Below, piece by piece: positions 12,028 through 24,599 of a stretch of 64,000 bases of DNA. Below the pieces are notes generated by a model that made no database searches, had not been told where the DNA came from, and saw only the letters and a program-made list of their open reading frames with translations. Every line of letters starts with the position of its first letter. Position 1 is the first letter of the stretch. A program made the translations under genes and the position numbers. The DNA comes from Capsicum annuum (lineage: Eukaryota > Streptophyta > Magnoliopsida > Solanales > Solanaceae), in NCBI RefSeq assembly GCF_002878395.1, contig NC_061117.1, positions 222,398,295 through 222,462,294 on the forward strand. Reading direction: 5' to 3'.

Positions 12028-12035
12028 GTAACGAT

Positions 12036-13510
12036 CATGTTGTTCAATAGGAATTGAAGAGGGGAGAACAAGCTGATAGAACTTGTCGCAAGTTAGATTC
12101 GGAAATAAAAGAAGTGGGCGGGAACAAACAGTTTGATCCTATGACTATATTTTTTCGTTGAAACACAAATTGGCCTTGAGCCCTTGACATTCAATCATTT
12201 TAATTAGAGTAAGCAGTGACGTTTGAACGTCTAGAAAAATAACCAAGATAATCACTATGGCAACACAAAAATAATCAAAAAACAGTTTTTTTTTTTTTTT
12301 TTTGGGTCATAAAACAATTTTCTTTATACCTTTTGTCTCTGTCTTTTGGCTTTTATCTAGTTTTAGTTCATCTGTTCATGGTGACACTCTTTCTAATAAA
12401 ACAAATCTTTCTAATGCAACGTCATTGCTACGTTAAACAATTATTCTAATAATTATATAATATGATTTGGCTGGCCTTTGGACGAACATGCAAGCATACA
12501 TGAGCAATAATAGCAAATAATAAATAAATTTGATCAATTAAAAATTTGATAGGATAACCACAATAGTAAAAGACACATATGGTTATTGAGTCCTCCATCC
12601 TATCACACTTGTCCTCTTTTTTTTTGTGTTATTTTATGTAACTTATTTTAAAATATTATCTGATGTTTAAAATAAATGGAAATATTATTAGCAGGGAAGA
12701 TTCTAGCTATGTTGTTTTTTTTTAAATAAAAGAAATAAACATGTGTTTCTAGAAGAGGATCAAATTCTTCACTGACCAAAGTGAGAGTCGAAAAATTAAT
12801 TAATCTCCAAAAGACAACATTGGTGTTCTTTTAAGACGTGAGATTAACGTCACCATGACAAGCAAAAACCAGAGAGAAAATGACAAAATAGTCCCTGTAA
12901 GTTTGCCGATTGTCAATATCTATGACGTATTTTACGCCACAAATTTTAAAATTCATTCGTCTTTAGGAAAAATTACAGAAACTAGCATTCTTAAAACTAT
13001 AATTACAATAAATAATAATATTTTTTTAAAATTATAACTTATAACAAAAGTAACAATATTTTACCTAAAAGAATATGTATTTTTCAATTGTGCATATATA
13101 TTTATGAGTAATACATATATATTTGTATATGTATTTATATAGCAATATTTTACTTAAATATAAATACAATTTGTTATTTTTTATAATTATGAAATTGTTG
13201 TAATAAAAGTTATAATTAAAACTAGAAAATTATTATTTCTGAAATTTTCCCTTTCCTTTAACTTCATGTCTAAGTCAATCAACATCAATGACATTAACTG
13301 GAACGAAGGGAGTAAACAATTGAATGAAATTTTGGTAGGAAAATGTGTGAAGCGTAGACATATATATATATATATATTAACACAAAAGAATACGAATGGA
13401 ATTACACTGCCTATGTTATTGTTTTCGTTATACAAAATTTTCTAATTAAATAATTTTTTTTTAAAAAAAAGGAGAGAATTTCAATACAATTCTAAGAAAT
13501 GATGTATGCC
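12036..13510. other. intergenic, AT-rich
   Basis: No gene is supported. It contains short AT runs and, near 13300, GGAACGAAGGGAGTA, which looks like one end of a Stowaway element. Confidence 0.5.
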
Positions 13511-16500
13511 CTATCTAGCATCCAACATTGTAATGGTAACTTCATTTACAGAACTTGGTGTTTGTGTACTCCAAGAAAATTGATCAACTTCTCCAATTTT
13601 CCTTTCTGTGAAAAAACCAGGATGTTTTGTTGCTGGCAAAATGCCTTCATTGCTCATCAGCATAATCACAGTTGACATGCTTGGCCTGTCTTCTGGATTT
13701 TGTTGAACACATAACAAACCTACATGGATTGATCTTAGTACTTCTGATATATTACATGAGTCCACCAGTTTTGGATCGACGAGTTCCAATGATCTTCCTT
13801 CCTTATGTAGCATATATGTCTGCACATAACGATCTCTCAATTAACAACGGATTTAAGTTACATACACTGACAGCGCAAAGCCTGTTTACACTATCAGTGC
13901 AATTTAACGTGTTGATCACATGTACTTACATGTCCAAGAAGGTTGAGGTGATGGTCAGGATGAACAAATCTTCTGTTCTTCTTTCCGCTTACAATCTCTA
14001 GTACTAGTACCCCAAAGCTAAAGACATCTGATTTCACTGAGAATATCCCGTCAACTGCATATTCCGGGGACATGTACCCACTACAATAAAACACATCACA
14101 TGATTACATATATAATGTGGGATATGAATGTGTTGGTGTGTACATAAATACATGTATAATCAAAGATTAAATCTTACTATGTTCCAACAACACGGCGTGT
14201 ATTGGCTCCTGTCTCATCTCCTCCGAAACTTCTAGCCATCCCAAAATCTGATATCTTTGGGTTCATTTCAATATCAAGCAATACATTGCTAGCTTTCAAG
14301 TCTCGGTGGATGATTCTGAGCCTCGAATCTTGATGAAGATACATCAGTCCTCGAGCAACTCCATTGATAATGTTGAAGCGCTTAGGCCAATCAAGTAATG
14401 CGCTCCGTTCTTCATCTGCCAAATGTTTCCATGCACCTTGTCATAATTTTTTTCTAAACAAGAATGTAAACTCTGTGATATCACATTCGAATATCCTTTC
14501 TTGAACATTAAGTACGAGGTGTTTTATATCATTCAGAGCAATTGATTGCATTTAAAGAAATGGCTACACATAATGTGAAAGACTAACCAAAAATATATAA
14601 ATCCAGGCTCTTGTTTGGCAGGTATTCGTAGACCAACATCTTCTCTTCTCCTTGAATGCAGCATCCCAGAAGCTTTACAAGATTTCGATGCTGAAGTTTT
14701 GCAATGCAGTTAACTTCATTCTTGAATTCGTGAAGTCCTTGCTTTGATGTTTCTGATAGCCGCTTCACTGCCACTTCTTGGCCCCCTTCTAACACACCCT
14801 GTAAAAGTAGAACTGACTTTCACTTCAGTCGAAGAAAATTAAATGGATTCGAGATTTGATGTTCTCTCAAGGATAAAATGTTACTACCTTGTAAACTTGT
14901 CCAAAGCCACCCTCTCCAATCTTGTTTGCAAATGAAAAGTTGTCGGTAGCATTGGTTAATGTAAGTAAATCAAGAAGTGGTAGCTCAAAATCTTCATGGT
15001 GACTTTGATTATTGTTATCATTCTTGTTGTTGAGACCACCTAATCTCCCTGCAATTCGAACAACCAAGCATATACTTTGTTCAAACGACAAGCTTGAAGT
15101 AATAACCGTTAGATGCTTCTGACTTTTCGACAGATAAAATTGATATATGTTCACTTACCCCTTGTTGTAACCACTGGATCCTCTCTCCTTCTCCGTTTAT
15201 ACAGAATCAGGCCAACGCCTAAACCTAGCAGAATCAATGCAAACAATAGCGGCAAAGCAACAGCAACTATCACAGATTTCTTTCCCGTTGAACTTGATCC
15301 AGCAGAACCTGCAACATTTTCCATTCAAAATTCTTTTAGCTAATTGTTTCTATTAGAATTCCGATAAACTTTTTAATTTCTGTGCCATGGATCGGACTTG
15401 GAAAACAAGATGGTCATGTAAGTGATATTCTCCACAATGTGGATCGGAGTTGGATTATCGTTTGCCCGTCCGATGAGCCAAGTTAATGGCATTTAAGTAT
15501 CAAGGTTCCATTACTTGTGGATAATATTTAGGACAACCTAAAGGATATAAATTTTATCGCGACCTCCTTAAAGTTTACATCTAAATTCCTTGTAATGAGC
15601 ATTACACTATTGAACTATCCAATACATCATTCTTGATATTGTACTGTCTTAAAGCTCGAGGATATTAACACTATCTTTCAAGACAAAGAACAACTGTAAT
15701 AAGAAACCATGAGTCAGTAAATTGCATATTACCTATTTCTGAACCAGACATCCTAATGTAGATATCCTGTCCTGATTGAGATAGCTGTCTGATGTCAACC
15801 AGCTCCCCGATCCATAACAAGCAACCGCTTCCTCCATTGCGTATATCCAGATTAGTATAACCCATACACGAACAATTTCTTAAGCAAACCGTCCTGCATT
15901 CATCTAAGGTCATAGTTTCATTGAACCAAGAAGATCGCGTATCAGGCAGTTTAACACCAGAATACATAATAAATCCGTCTCCAGTGCAATTCAATGGACG
16001 TCTCCTAACACAACCACCCGTCCAATCAGCCCTATTCCAATCATCCAGCTGTTTTGGCTCGAATTTATCTAAACATCGACATAGAGGATCACTCAAAATA
16101 GTACAAGTAGCATATGCACCACACAATTTGTAAGTGTCACAGTCATCTGCATCTGCAGAATGGTAATTAACCCAACCTTGAGTCTTTGCGATCCAAATCT
16201 GACGCATTGTGTTCCCATTAGGCTTTACAACTAAAGCTGAAACAACCGATTTGTTCACGAGTTCATATTTGTAATAAATTTCCTTATTGTTCATTACCAA
16301 TCCAAACGAAGTAATCGAATTGTTCACCATGTTAGGTGCACCACTCCACCTTAGACCATTCCATGGCCCTGCTCTATAAATAACATTACTCCCCTTCCTC
16401 ATAAGGTCTTGTGGATAACCCGTAGGATCGCAATGATACGTATAATCCCCGGGAGCAGGATCATCACTACTTCTCCAAGAAGTAAGGTACCTCTCTAACC

Positions 16501-17008
16501 CAGTCACCAAATCTCTCCCAAGTTTCATACTCGCAATCAACGTATCACTCGGATAATCAAAGCTCTGCCACAGAAAATTCTCTGGATTCGGATCGTTAGC
16601 ATCCCTCACTACAAAATTCCCCGTGTCCAGCAACTGAGCAACGGGATTATGCACGGATACTCTTGATGAATTCGTCGACCAAACAGATGCATTAGTATCA
16701 TTAACAAGAACAACAACACCTGTCTGAATGACCTTCAAGATTCCTGATTTATTAGTTACTGGAACCAACCTGTTAGCAACCCAAACAGGTGTAATAACAG
16801 ATATTTGCTTGTACCAAATGCCAACATAACGATCACTAGACGTATTTCCAGGACTAAAGAATCCCAGTTCAAAAGTTCCATCAGATGAAACAATAGTTTC
16901 GCCATCTTTGATGAACTTAGTAGTAGTTATGGTATCTGCTTGACCATTAATCCTTGGAAGAAAAATTAACAAACAAATAAGGAAAAAGGGCAGTAGAATT
17001 TTTTCCAT
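13511..17008 (-). CDS. G-type lectin S-receptor-like serine/threonine protein kinase
   Basis: Receptor-like kinase of the S-domain (SD1) family, predicted in the plasma membrane. Seven exons on the minus strand: 17008-15733, 15308-15159, 15048-14888, 14798-14588, 14415-14178, 14080-13930 and 13819-13511. All have GT-AG borders and they give 831 residues. The internal 211, 238 and 151 bp kinase exons match the usual SD1 pattern. Order: signal peptide (about 1-22), bulb-lectin domain, S-locus glycoprotein region, EGF-like cysteines, PAN/apple domain (about 345-420), transmembrane helix (about 437-462), kinase. Visible motifs are [24 protein letters not shown] (about 637) and DFGMAR, so it is an RD kinase likely to be active. 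The start ATG lies in a good plant context (AGCCATGG) just before the signal peptide. Ligand unknown; SD1 kinases act in self-recognition, defence or development. No break was found. Confidence 0.93.
13850..13912. mobile_element. MITE fragment in intron 6 of the receptor kinase gene
   Basis: The sequence GGATTTAAGTTACATACACTGAC followed by TTACACTATCAGTG resembles the ends of the MITE at 26090-26281. Only a fragment is present and it lies wholly in the intron. Confidence 0.4.
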
Positions 17009-19665
17009 GGCTATAACTTTTTCATTTCTTGGTTGTATAAAAATATTAAAAGGGTGAGTGTTTACAAGTCAATATGTTCTGTTTCTTGGAGTCTGTGTGA
17101 TTGATGAATGAGCAAGACTTCATTTTTGTGACACAAACACAATTTTGATATTTAGACACACTTGTCCATATCTATGATTACAGTTGGCCAAATATAGTGT
17201 GGTTATTGGGAGCTGTTGATTACTACATGTCCCTCAAAAGAAGGGTACTTGGGTTCTGAATTTTTGAGTAAAAAGGTAGTTCTAACAAAGTCACGGGTTT
17301 AAATTGTGAAAACAGTTTTTCTCAAAAATGCAGGACACCAAGGCTGTATACAATAGATTTTTATGATCAGACTGCGTTGCAGGTAAGGGCGGATCTGTGC
17401 CCATTTTCTTGGTGTTCCAGCATTCATTAAATTCAAGGCAAATTAGGCATAATTATATAACAAGTGTATAAAAATTAACGTAAGATTTAGAAATAACACT
17501 CAGTAAATCAAGAAGATAGTCGGGTGTTTAATTTTCAAGCGGAACCTTAATGCTCTAGGCATCAATATACATGTTTGAACCTCCCGAACACCCAAAACTC
17601 CTAAATCTTGGGTCCATCACTAATAGCGAGAACTTTAGTATACGCTATTGTATTCCAAGTAACTTTGGCCATTTGTGAACAGTGGACTAAGGAAGAAATT
17701 GATGAGAGTTCAACAACCAGAACTTATCTCTGTTGTTTTGGTTTAAATGAAAGTATTATTACCCCAACTATCTCAATTTATGTGGTCATGTTCGAATTAC
17801 GAGAGTCAAAAAGTCTTTTAATATATTTTTAAAATTTTAATATTGTGAATTATAATTTTTTATTTACGTATTTTTCATATATGTGAATTTCACTTTAAAA
17901 ATTTAAAGATTTTATATTCATTCCTGATTAAAATCAAAATTTTAACTTTCAAAATCGAAACTACAACATATAAATTGAAATAGAAGTAGTATGTACCACT
18001 CCCTCCAATTTAGTTTAGTACTGTTACTTTTCGTTTTTTTGATAGATTTTTAATTATAACTTTTTACGTGACATGTGTTAAGACTGAATAATCAAAAGAT
18101 ATTTATCAGACCACATCATCAAATATTTACTGTCAAGATAAGGTTATGTACAATACACCCATGTGGTGGAGTCCTTTTTATATTCTGCACACAACGAAAG
18201 TTTTAATACATCAAATAATCTTTTTTCTTTTTTTTTAATGATCAAATATCTCTTTATTTTCTTAAATTTTATGTTCGTCTAATTCAAACAAACAAATTAA
18301 AAGAAAGAAATATCATATTTGGTGGTTAAATAATTTGTCACACAAGAGTTTGCATCTACATTGTTGTCCTTTCACTTTGGAGTTTTAAGTATACCTCTTT
18401 AATTCAAAAACAAAATGATTGGCTAGACTTTTCTTTTGTTTTATTTAATGAAGTCTTCTAGTCAATTATGGCCAAAAGAAAGAAAAAATTTTTGCTTACC
18501 TTATGTTTACTCCTTTGATGTAGTGCTCTTTCTGCCTATCATGTTTAGTCTGTTGAACAAAAATATAACATTATATTTTTTTTAAAAAAAAAACTTATTT
18601 TAATTTTAAAAACGTGCTTCTATAATCACAAAAAAAATTATGATATATTAAAAATTAAAAATTGTAAATATACTTTAGTACGATGTGAAGTCTTTTTATT
18701 CCTTGTTTAAATATAATATTCAAACAAGACGTCTTATAAATGAAAAATGGCGAGTATAATATGGTTCAATTATTTATGTGCTCCAAATACAATAATGGGT
18801 TGCTTTCACCTTTTTGCTTGATGACTAGTGGCAGAATTTTAGTACATTAATTATAATTCTAAGTTTAACTATCAAGACAATTCTTTACTCCTTCGTCTCA
18901 AATTACACTCATACTTGTCACTATTTTTTTAATTTAATTTTCATTTTTACTTCTTATCTTTCACAAATCAAGAAAAGATTAAAAAAAAAAATATATTTTA
19001 CCGTTAGCATTAGTTACTTATTCTTCAAATCATTTACAACACTTATTACTTCCATCATCTCATATTAGTTGAACACATTTTATTTTGTACGGTAATTAAA
19101 AAAATCATGAATAATATAGTAATTTTACTAGTTTACCCCTCAAAAAATTTCTTTAAAAATTTACAAAATAAGTGTGAATTTGACACTTTCAAAAAGAATT
19201 AACTGCATGGATATTATGGAAAAAATTTAATTATTGTTTTCTTAATTTAATAAGGAATCAACTAATATGGAACGATTATTTTTAGTAAGATTATCTACTA
19301 ATATGGAACGGGAAATACTAAACGTTAATTAATAAGAGATAATATGCCAAAGTCATTATACCAATGTGTCCGATTAAAATGTGACAAGTAAATTCGGGCG
19401 GAAGTACTTAGCATATTTGCTTTTAAGGGTTCAAATTGACTAATATTACTTTATTTAATCATGATTGGATCAGTTTTTTTTTTTTCAATTTATATAAATT
19501 AAACAAAAAATAATTAATTATCTCTTACAATCTTAAACATCTCAATTATTTTTAGAAAATGCCTTTTAACGCCAAGTTATTGTGAACCACACGATGGTTA
19601 TTATCTGCATAAACTTAAATACCAAGATATTCATTCATCAATCAAGTTTTTTTTTGTTTCCCATT
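17009..19665. other. intergenic, AT-rich, upstream of the receptor kinase gene
   Basis: No gene is seen. At about 17388-17640 is a hAT-MITE-like piece, with GGCGGATCTGTGCCCA at one end and TTGGGTCCATCACTA at the other. At about 18000 is ACTCCCTCCAATTTAGTTTAG, a Stowaway-like end. No clear TATA box was found directly upstream of 17008. Confidence 0.45.
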
Positions 19666-19669
19666 CTAT

Positions 19670-19850
19670 TTTCGATGTTCGCATTGAAGTTTCGATTAAT
19701 TCAAATTGCACGTTGCAGGGGCCACTAAGGTGGCAGCGCTCCTAACAGAGTTTTCTCCATATTCAGAGTTGAACCCTCGATTTCTGGTTAAGGATGGATC
19801 AGCTTCATCCAATGTACCACGACCATGTTGGTAACCAAGTTATTATTCAT
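19670..19850 (-). mobile_element. tRNA-derived SINE copy
   Basis: On the minus strand it contains a B-box-like GGTTCAACTC followed by GAAAACTCTGTTAGGAGCGCT, closely matching the copy at 24378. This marks a Solanaceae-type SINE with a tRNA-related head. Confidence 0.6.
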
Positions 19851-20886
19851 TGAAAAGGTTTTACTGGGTCAAACACGTGTTTTCTTTGGTCTATTACCCT
19901 ATTGATTGGGCAGGCACATAAAAGATCTTGACTATATCACTAAGTCTTATCATTTTTTCTTTTAATCATGTGGTATTTCAAAATTATCAGTTGGATTAAT
20001 TCAGACTCACATTACGTCGAATTTATTTTAGGAGAAGCATTTTTTAATAAATTTCTTTTCATTTTTCTATATATTTATAGAATTCAAATTCAAAACCTTT
20101 AATTAATAGTAAAAAATTTCTATTTATATCATCACACTCCTTAGTGATAATCATGAACTTGAATATATTAACAATGGAACTTTATGTTGTTTTCGTTGAA
20201 ATAATAGACTTATATTTTATTTTATATGGGAACCTTTTTTTTTTTTTTTCAAATAATTTTCAAATATTTTTAAATACTATTATTTATAAATTATTTTATT
20301 GTAACTTTTTAATACGAAAATCGGATTTTATTAGAAAAGAAATTCATATTGATGTTCATGCTATTTTAGGATAAAGGGAGCAAATATGTTTTTAACTACT
20401 TAAAGAACTAATTTGCCAATTGATCCCTTTTTTAAAACTACATAAAACAAAAAGCAAAGTAATTTTTTTTCTTTTTTATTTTTGGTGGTGGGGGTGGGGA
20501 GTTGTGGAAAATCTAATTGACTCCTGTGAGATTTTCTCAGATTTACAAGACTCCGTTTTTAGTTGGGTTTGGTATCTTTGAAAGCAACTGAAAAACAAAT
20601 ACTGTAATATTTTTATTAATAATAATAAAAAGGTATGGGTGGGGTTTTTATTTCTTTTAGCCACCCAATTTGCATGACTTTTGTAGGAAGAAAAATGAAT
20701 TAGGTACCTAAAGTAGAAATATAAAATGTGATAGTTGGATTATCCAATAGAGATATTAGAGATCAAACATGGAGAAAAAGTCAAAGAATTCACATTCTTA
20801 CAAATTAATTATTTACTGCAAAGTTAACTTTTTAACTAATTCATCTCTCTCATAGATAAAACTATTAGATTTCTCTAATTAGCTTA

Positions 20887-21162
20887 TTTCCTTCGTTCAC
20901 TTTTAGTGGTTTACAATAAACTTTGCACTCCCTTGAGAAATAATATAAATAAGTGTGTAGTTTATTATGATATTGATATTAATTGGGGTACTGTCTTTAA
21001 TGGATGTAAGACGGTAAGAATTGATTTAAAATGCGTCGTTAATGTAAAGGATAAAATAGAAAAAAAAAATATTTTTTTATCTTGATGTGCTAAAGTGGAT
21101 AAATAAAAATGAAAATCTCATTTTAGTGTAATGACCAAATAAATAAAAATGAACGGATGGAG
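20887..21162. mobile_element. Stowaway-type MITE
   Basis: The ends TTTCCTTCGTTCACTTTTAG and, inverted, CTCCATCCGTTCATTTTTA form imperfect terminal repeats, flanked by TA (20885-20886 and 21163-21164). About 276 bp, AT-rich, no reading frame. Confidence 0.6.
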
Positions 21163-22974
21163 TAATTTATGAAGTCAATGTCCTTCCATTATTGATACTG
21201 CATAATTGCTTTTGATAATACTACAAAATAAGTGTTTGCTTTAAAGACGAAGGCATTAATATCTTTTAAGGAAAAACTGTCATTTATTACTTACTTGTTT
21301 TGACGAGATATGAAAAGTTAATTTAAGCAAATATTACTATAATTAAACAGAACTTAATCAAATATCACAATAATTATTGTTATAAAATATGTTTTTAATG
21401 TCAACATTAAAATGTATTGGAGGGAGTATGAAAGTTTAGGTAGAATTTTTCTTCTCTATTATTATTATTATTATTATTTGGTTAGAAGGTAGAGTTTCGC
21501 ACACATGTGAATCAACTACATGGTAATTGGTAGGTGAAGGAATTGTAGGTAGTCCTTATATTGGCAGTATATTTAGTTTTATAAACTATTGTTTCACCAA
21601 AGTTTTAGTACATCAGACTGTTTTTTTTTAAACTTTGGCCGATTTTAGCAATCTTAATTCAAAACATGGTGTTACTGCTCATCTTTGGGCCTGAAGTTGA
21701 TCCATGCTAAAAGGCCTAACTTCATATTTCAAAGTTCAAGCCGAAGTTCGTATTCTAACATACTCTTATGGCTGAAGTTCGAATTTAAAGTTTAAACTCA
21801 GGCTTAGACAGACTAAACTTCAGACTTATATTCTAAAGTTTGAAGCTTAGATTTGCGATTTTCAACTTCAACCATGAGTTTTAATTTGATTTTGTGCTAA
21901 CTAAAATTTAATAATTTTACATACTTGGGCTATTCTTTAAACAAGAATTTGGAAAAACAGTTACTTATTTGCGCACTTATCCTATGGTATACAGTGTATA
22001 CCAATTATATCAACCTGTGTTTGGATTAGCTTATGGACCTTGGTCAGCCCAACTGCTAACAACAATTTTAAAACCATGACTTATGCTAATTTGAACTTAC
22101 TTTTCACTAATTTCACTAAATATATAGTCATATTTGATCATACACTGATTTGGACTTTCACTGAAAAGGAGTTATTTAATCTTCCACATGGGCTTCATGA
22201 TCAATCAGCATCCCAGGTCCCTCACTCAGTCAGGTCCAAGTTCAATTAATTTACATTAATGATGTGTTTGGTACTTTGGTAGGGAGAAAAATATTTTTAA
22301 ATTTTTCCTATTTAATTGGTCAAATTATTTTCCAAAATAATTTTTTTAGGAAAAAAAATGACTTTCGAAAAACAAATCCACTAAGTGATATCTCATATTG
22401 ATGGGCTCCTCCCTACCCTTCAACATGCTCTACTACCCCATGGGCGGATGTAGTATGCAAGAATTGAGTTCATCTGAATCCGATAGTAGGTCCAAATTCA
22501 CGAGTTTAAAAATATAATGTTAAGAACTTTAAATATTGAACGCATAAAATTAAATCCTAGATACGCCTTCACACCGGCCACCCTTCACACTCCTTTCTCC
22601 GCCTCCAACTCATACTGTGTTTGCCTAGATCCTCCAACTCATACTGTGTTTGCCTAGATCATAAATATATGTTTTAGGAATAAAATTTTCTACTTAATTA
22701 GGTATCAAATAAAAAAGAAAAAACAGAATGAAAAATATAATTTCCTCATCCAAACACACCCTAAATGTTTGCACAAAACTTTTCAATTGTCTATGAGTAA
22801 AGGATGATGTGCTTTATTAAGAGGCCACAAATCTTTAGCTTCAGTCACACAGCAAAGTCCATTGAGGAACTCTTTTTGTTCCTTTGTGTTTTCATTAGTC
22901 TATTTCTAAATAAAAACTAACGGTCCAACTTGCACACTATCTTGAATAACGAAAATTATCGACCATTATCTGTT
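21163..22974. other. intergenic, with repeat fragments
   Basis: No gene is seen. At 21655-21850 there are irregular repeats of GAAGTTC/GAACTTC-like words. At about 22440-22575 is a fragment resembling hAT-type MITEs (GGGCGGATGTAG at one end). A 29-bp unit is duplicated in tandem at 22602-22659. Confidence 0.45.
22602..22659. repeat. 29-bp perfect tandem duplication
   Basis: Two adjacent identical copies of a unit beginning CCTCCAACTCATACTGTG, at 22602-22630 and 22631-22659. It is intergenic and looks recent. Confidence 0.85.
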
Positions 22975-22979
22975 GTTAT

Positions 22980-23130
22980 CGTGAGATGATTGAGCTCCCT
23001 TCACTTTTAATCAGAGATTTCTGGTTCAAATCCCTACGAACGGAAGAGATTTTGTTGGAAGCGTCATCTTCAAAAATAGGTTGCGTAATGTGTGAATCCA
23101 AATTTAGTCGGATTTCAACACAAATATCGA
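22980..23130 (+). mobile_element. tRNA-derived SINE copy
   Basis: The B-box-like GGTTCAAATCC is followed by GATTTTGTTGGAAGCGTC and a tail (TTTAGTCGGATTTCAACAC) homologous to the copy at 24378. The 3' end abuts the MITE at 23139. Confidence 0.6.
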
Positions 23131-23138
23131 ATGCCACC

Positions 23139-23418
23139 TGAACTATGATCAAATTTGCTACGACACACTCCAACTTCACGAGGATCCTATTGCCTCCTGA
23201 ACTAAATTTTAACATATTTTTATCAACCTTTTTAGCTGACATGACACCTTTAGTTAACCTTTTTAGCTGACGCGACATCTTTGATGTGAACCCCATTTTA
23301 TGTAATAAATGTGTCATGTCAGAACAAAAGGGTGACAAAAATACGCTAAAATTAAGTTCAGGGGCAATAGGATCCTCGTGAAATTGGAGTGTTACGTAAC
23401 AAATTCGGTCATTGTTCA
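23139..23418. mobile_element. MITE with long inverted repeats
   Basis: About 62 bp at each end form an inverted repeat. The left arm contains CACGAGGATCCTATTGCC and the right arm its inverse, GGCAATAGGATCCTCGTG. The 280-bp element could fold into one long hairpin. No transposase is encoded and the superfamily is not clear. Confidence 0.7.
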
Positions 23419-24063
23419 CGAGTAATAAATGGTTATCTCTAAAGATTATAAATCGAGAATATTGATGATAATTACTGTTTGATAACTAAGTTGCGGTTAT
23501 GTAGGTTGATATTTTAATATTATGCTCAAAGCTCAGGTTAGTGGCATCTTACTTAGCTTAATTAGGTGCTTAATTTTGCCTCATTAAACTATTGATTATT
23601 TATTTATGTCTTTGCTTACACGATAGAAACACCGTATATAGCGATTAATTTACTATACTTTCTGCAGAAATATATATAATTACATAATGACTTTACTCTA
23701 ATAATGCAGTAGTACTCTTTAATAGTTAATACTTTAACAAAAAATTAAACTTCAAGAAGAATTTATGCTTTTAAAAGTTGTGCAAAGATAATTTTTGGGA
23801 CTGAAAAGAATTAAAATGTCATCTAACGTCTACAAAATTTGAGACCATTCTTTAATGTTTTTCATAAGATTTTTCAGTTTGCTCAAAAAAGTTCATTAGA
23901 CCATGATCTAACAGGTCGATCCATACGTAAGAGAAATTTAATTAAAAAAAAAAAAAAACATTTATCAAAATAGTTGTCTCAAAAAGGACTACCTACCGAA
24001 GTTAATTTTATGAACGTATATATTAGGATCTTTTATTTCCTCGTAAGGATGATTGGCAACACT

Positions 24064-24160
24064 TTCAACAGATTTTTTTCTATTCTCATATGTTCGAACC
24101 TGAGATTTCTGGTTAATGATACTGGAGATCTCAACCATCCGACCAAAGCCAAATATGTTG
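24064..24160 (-). mobile_element. tRNA-derived SINE fragment
   Basis: On the minus strand, ATCATTAACCAGAAATCTCAGG and GTTCGAACATATGAGAATAG correspond to the B-box part of the SINE family seen at 24378. The 3' half is missing. Confidence 0.45.
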
Positions 24161-24377
24161 ATTAGCAGCAGACTTCATTTGCATAGTTTTTGATATATCT
24201 TTCTGTTTGATTATGTTCTTTTATTCTCTTTGGACTTGTGGTACGTAATTTGATGGAATTTATGCCATGAAACTTTAGAGCCATGCTTTTGGGAGAGGAA
24301 CAAGAGGACAAGCATCTACATGATCATTTACAATATTATTATTTATCTCTAAGTATTTCCAACTTTGTGATATTGTT

Positions 24378-24565
24378 TCCAACATTGGTTGTGGTGTAGT
24401 GGTGGACTGCTCCACCCTTAATCAGAGGTCTCGGGTTCGAGCCTTGAGTATGGAGAAAATTCTGTTGGGAGCGCTACTCCCATAATCAGCCTTACAACGC
24501 GCGATTCAGATTAGTAGGGGCTCCAATGCGGGCACTGGACACCGAATAAGAAACTCACACACCCT
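24378..24565 (+). mobile_element. tRNA-derived SINE, best-preserved copy
   Basis: An A-box-like GTGTAGTGGTGG and, about 45 bases later, a B-box GGTTCGAGCCT form an RNA polymerase III type internal promoter. The body contains GAAAATTCTGTTGGGAGCGC and a 3' part with AGTAGGGGCTCCAATGCGGG. It serves as the reference copy for the other fragments in this window. Confidence 0.7.
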
Positions 24566-24599
24566 CCAACAACAAAGAACTTTGTGATATATATTGTTT

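Noticed and set aside
24378..24440. Possible tRNA gene, because A and B boxes are visible
   Set aside because: No cloverleaf or acceptor stem could be formed by eye and the sequence continues as a SINE body found in several copies.
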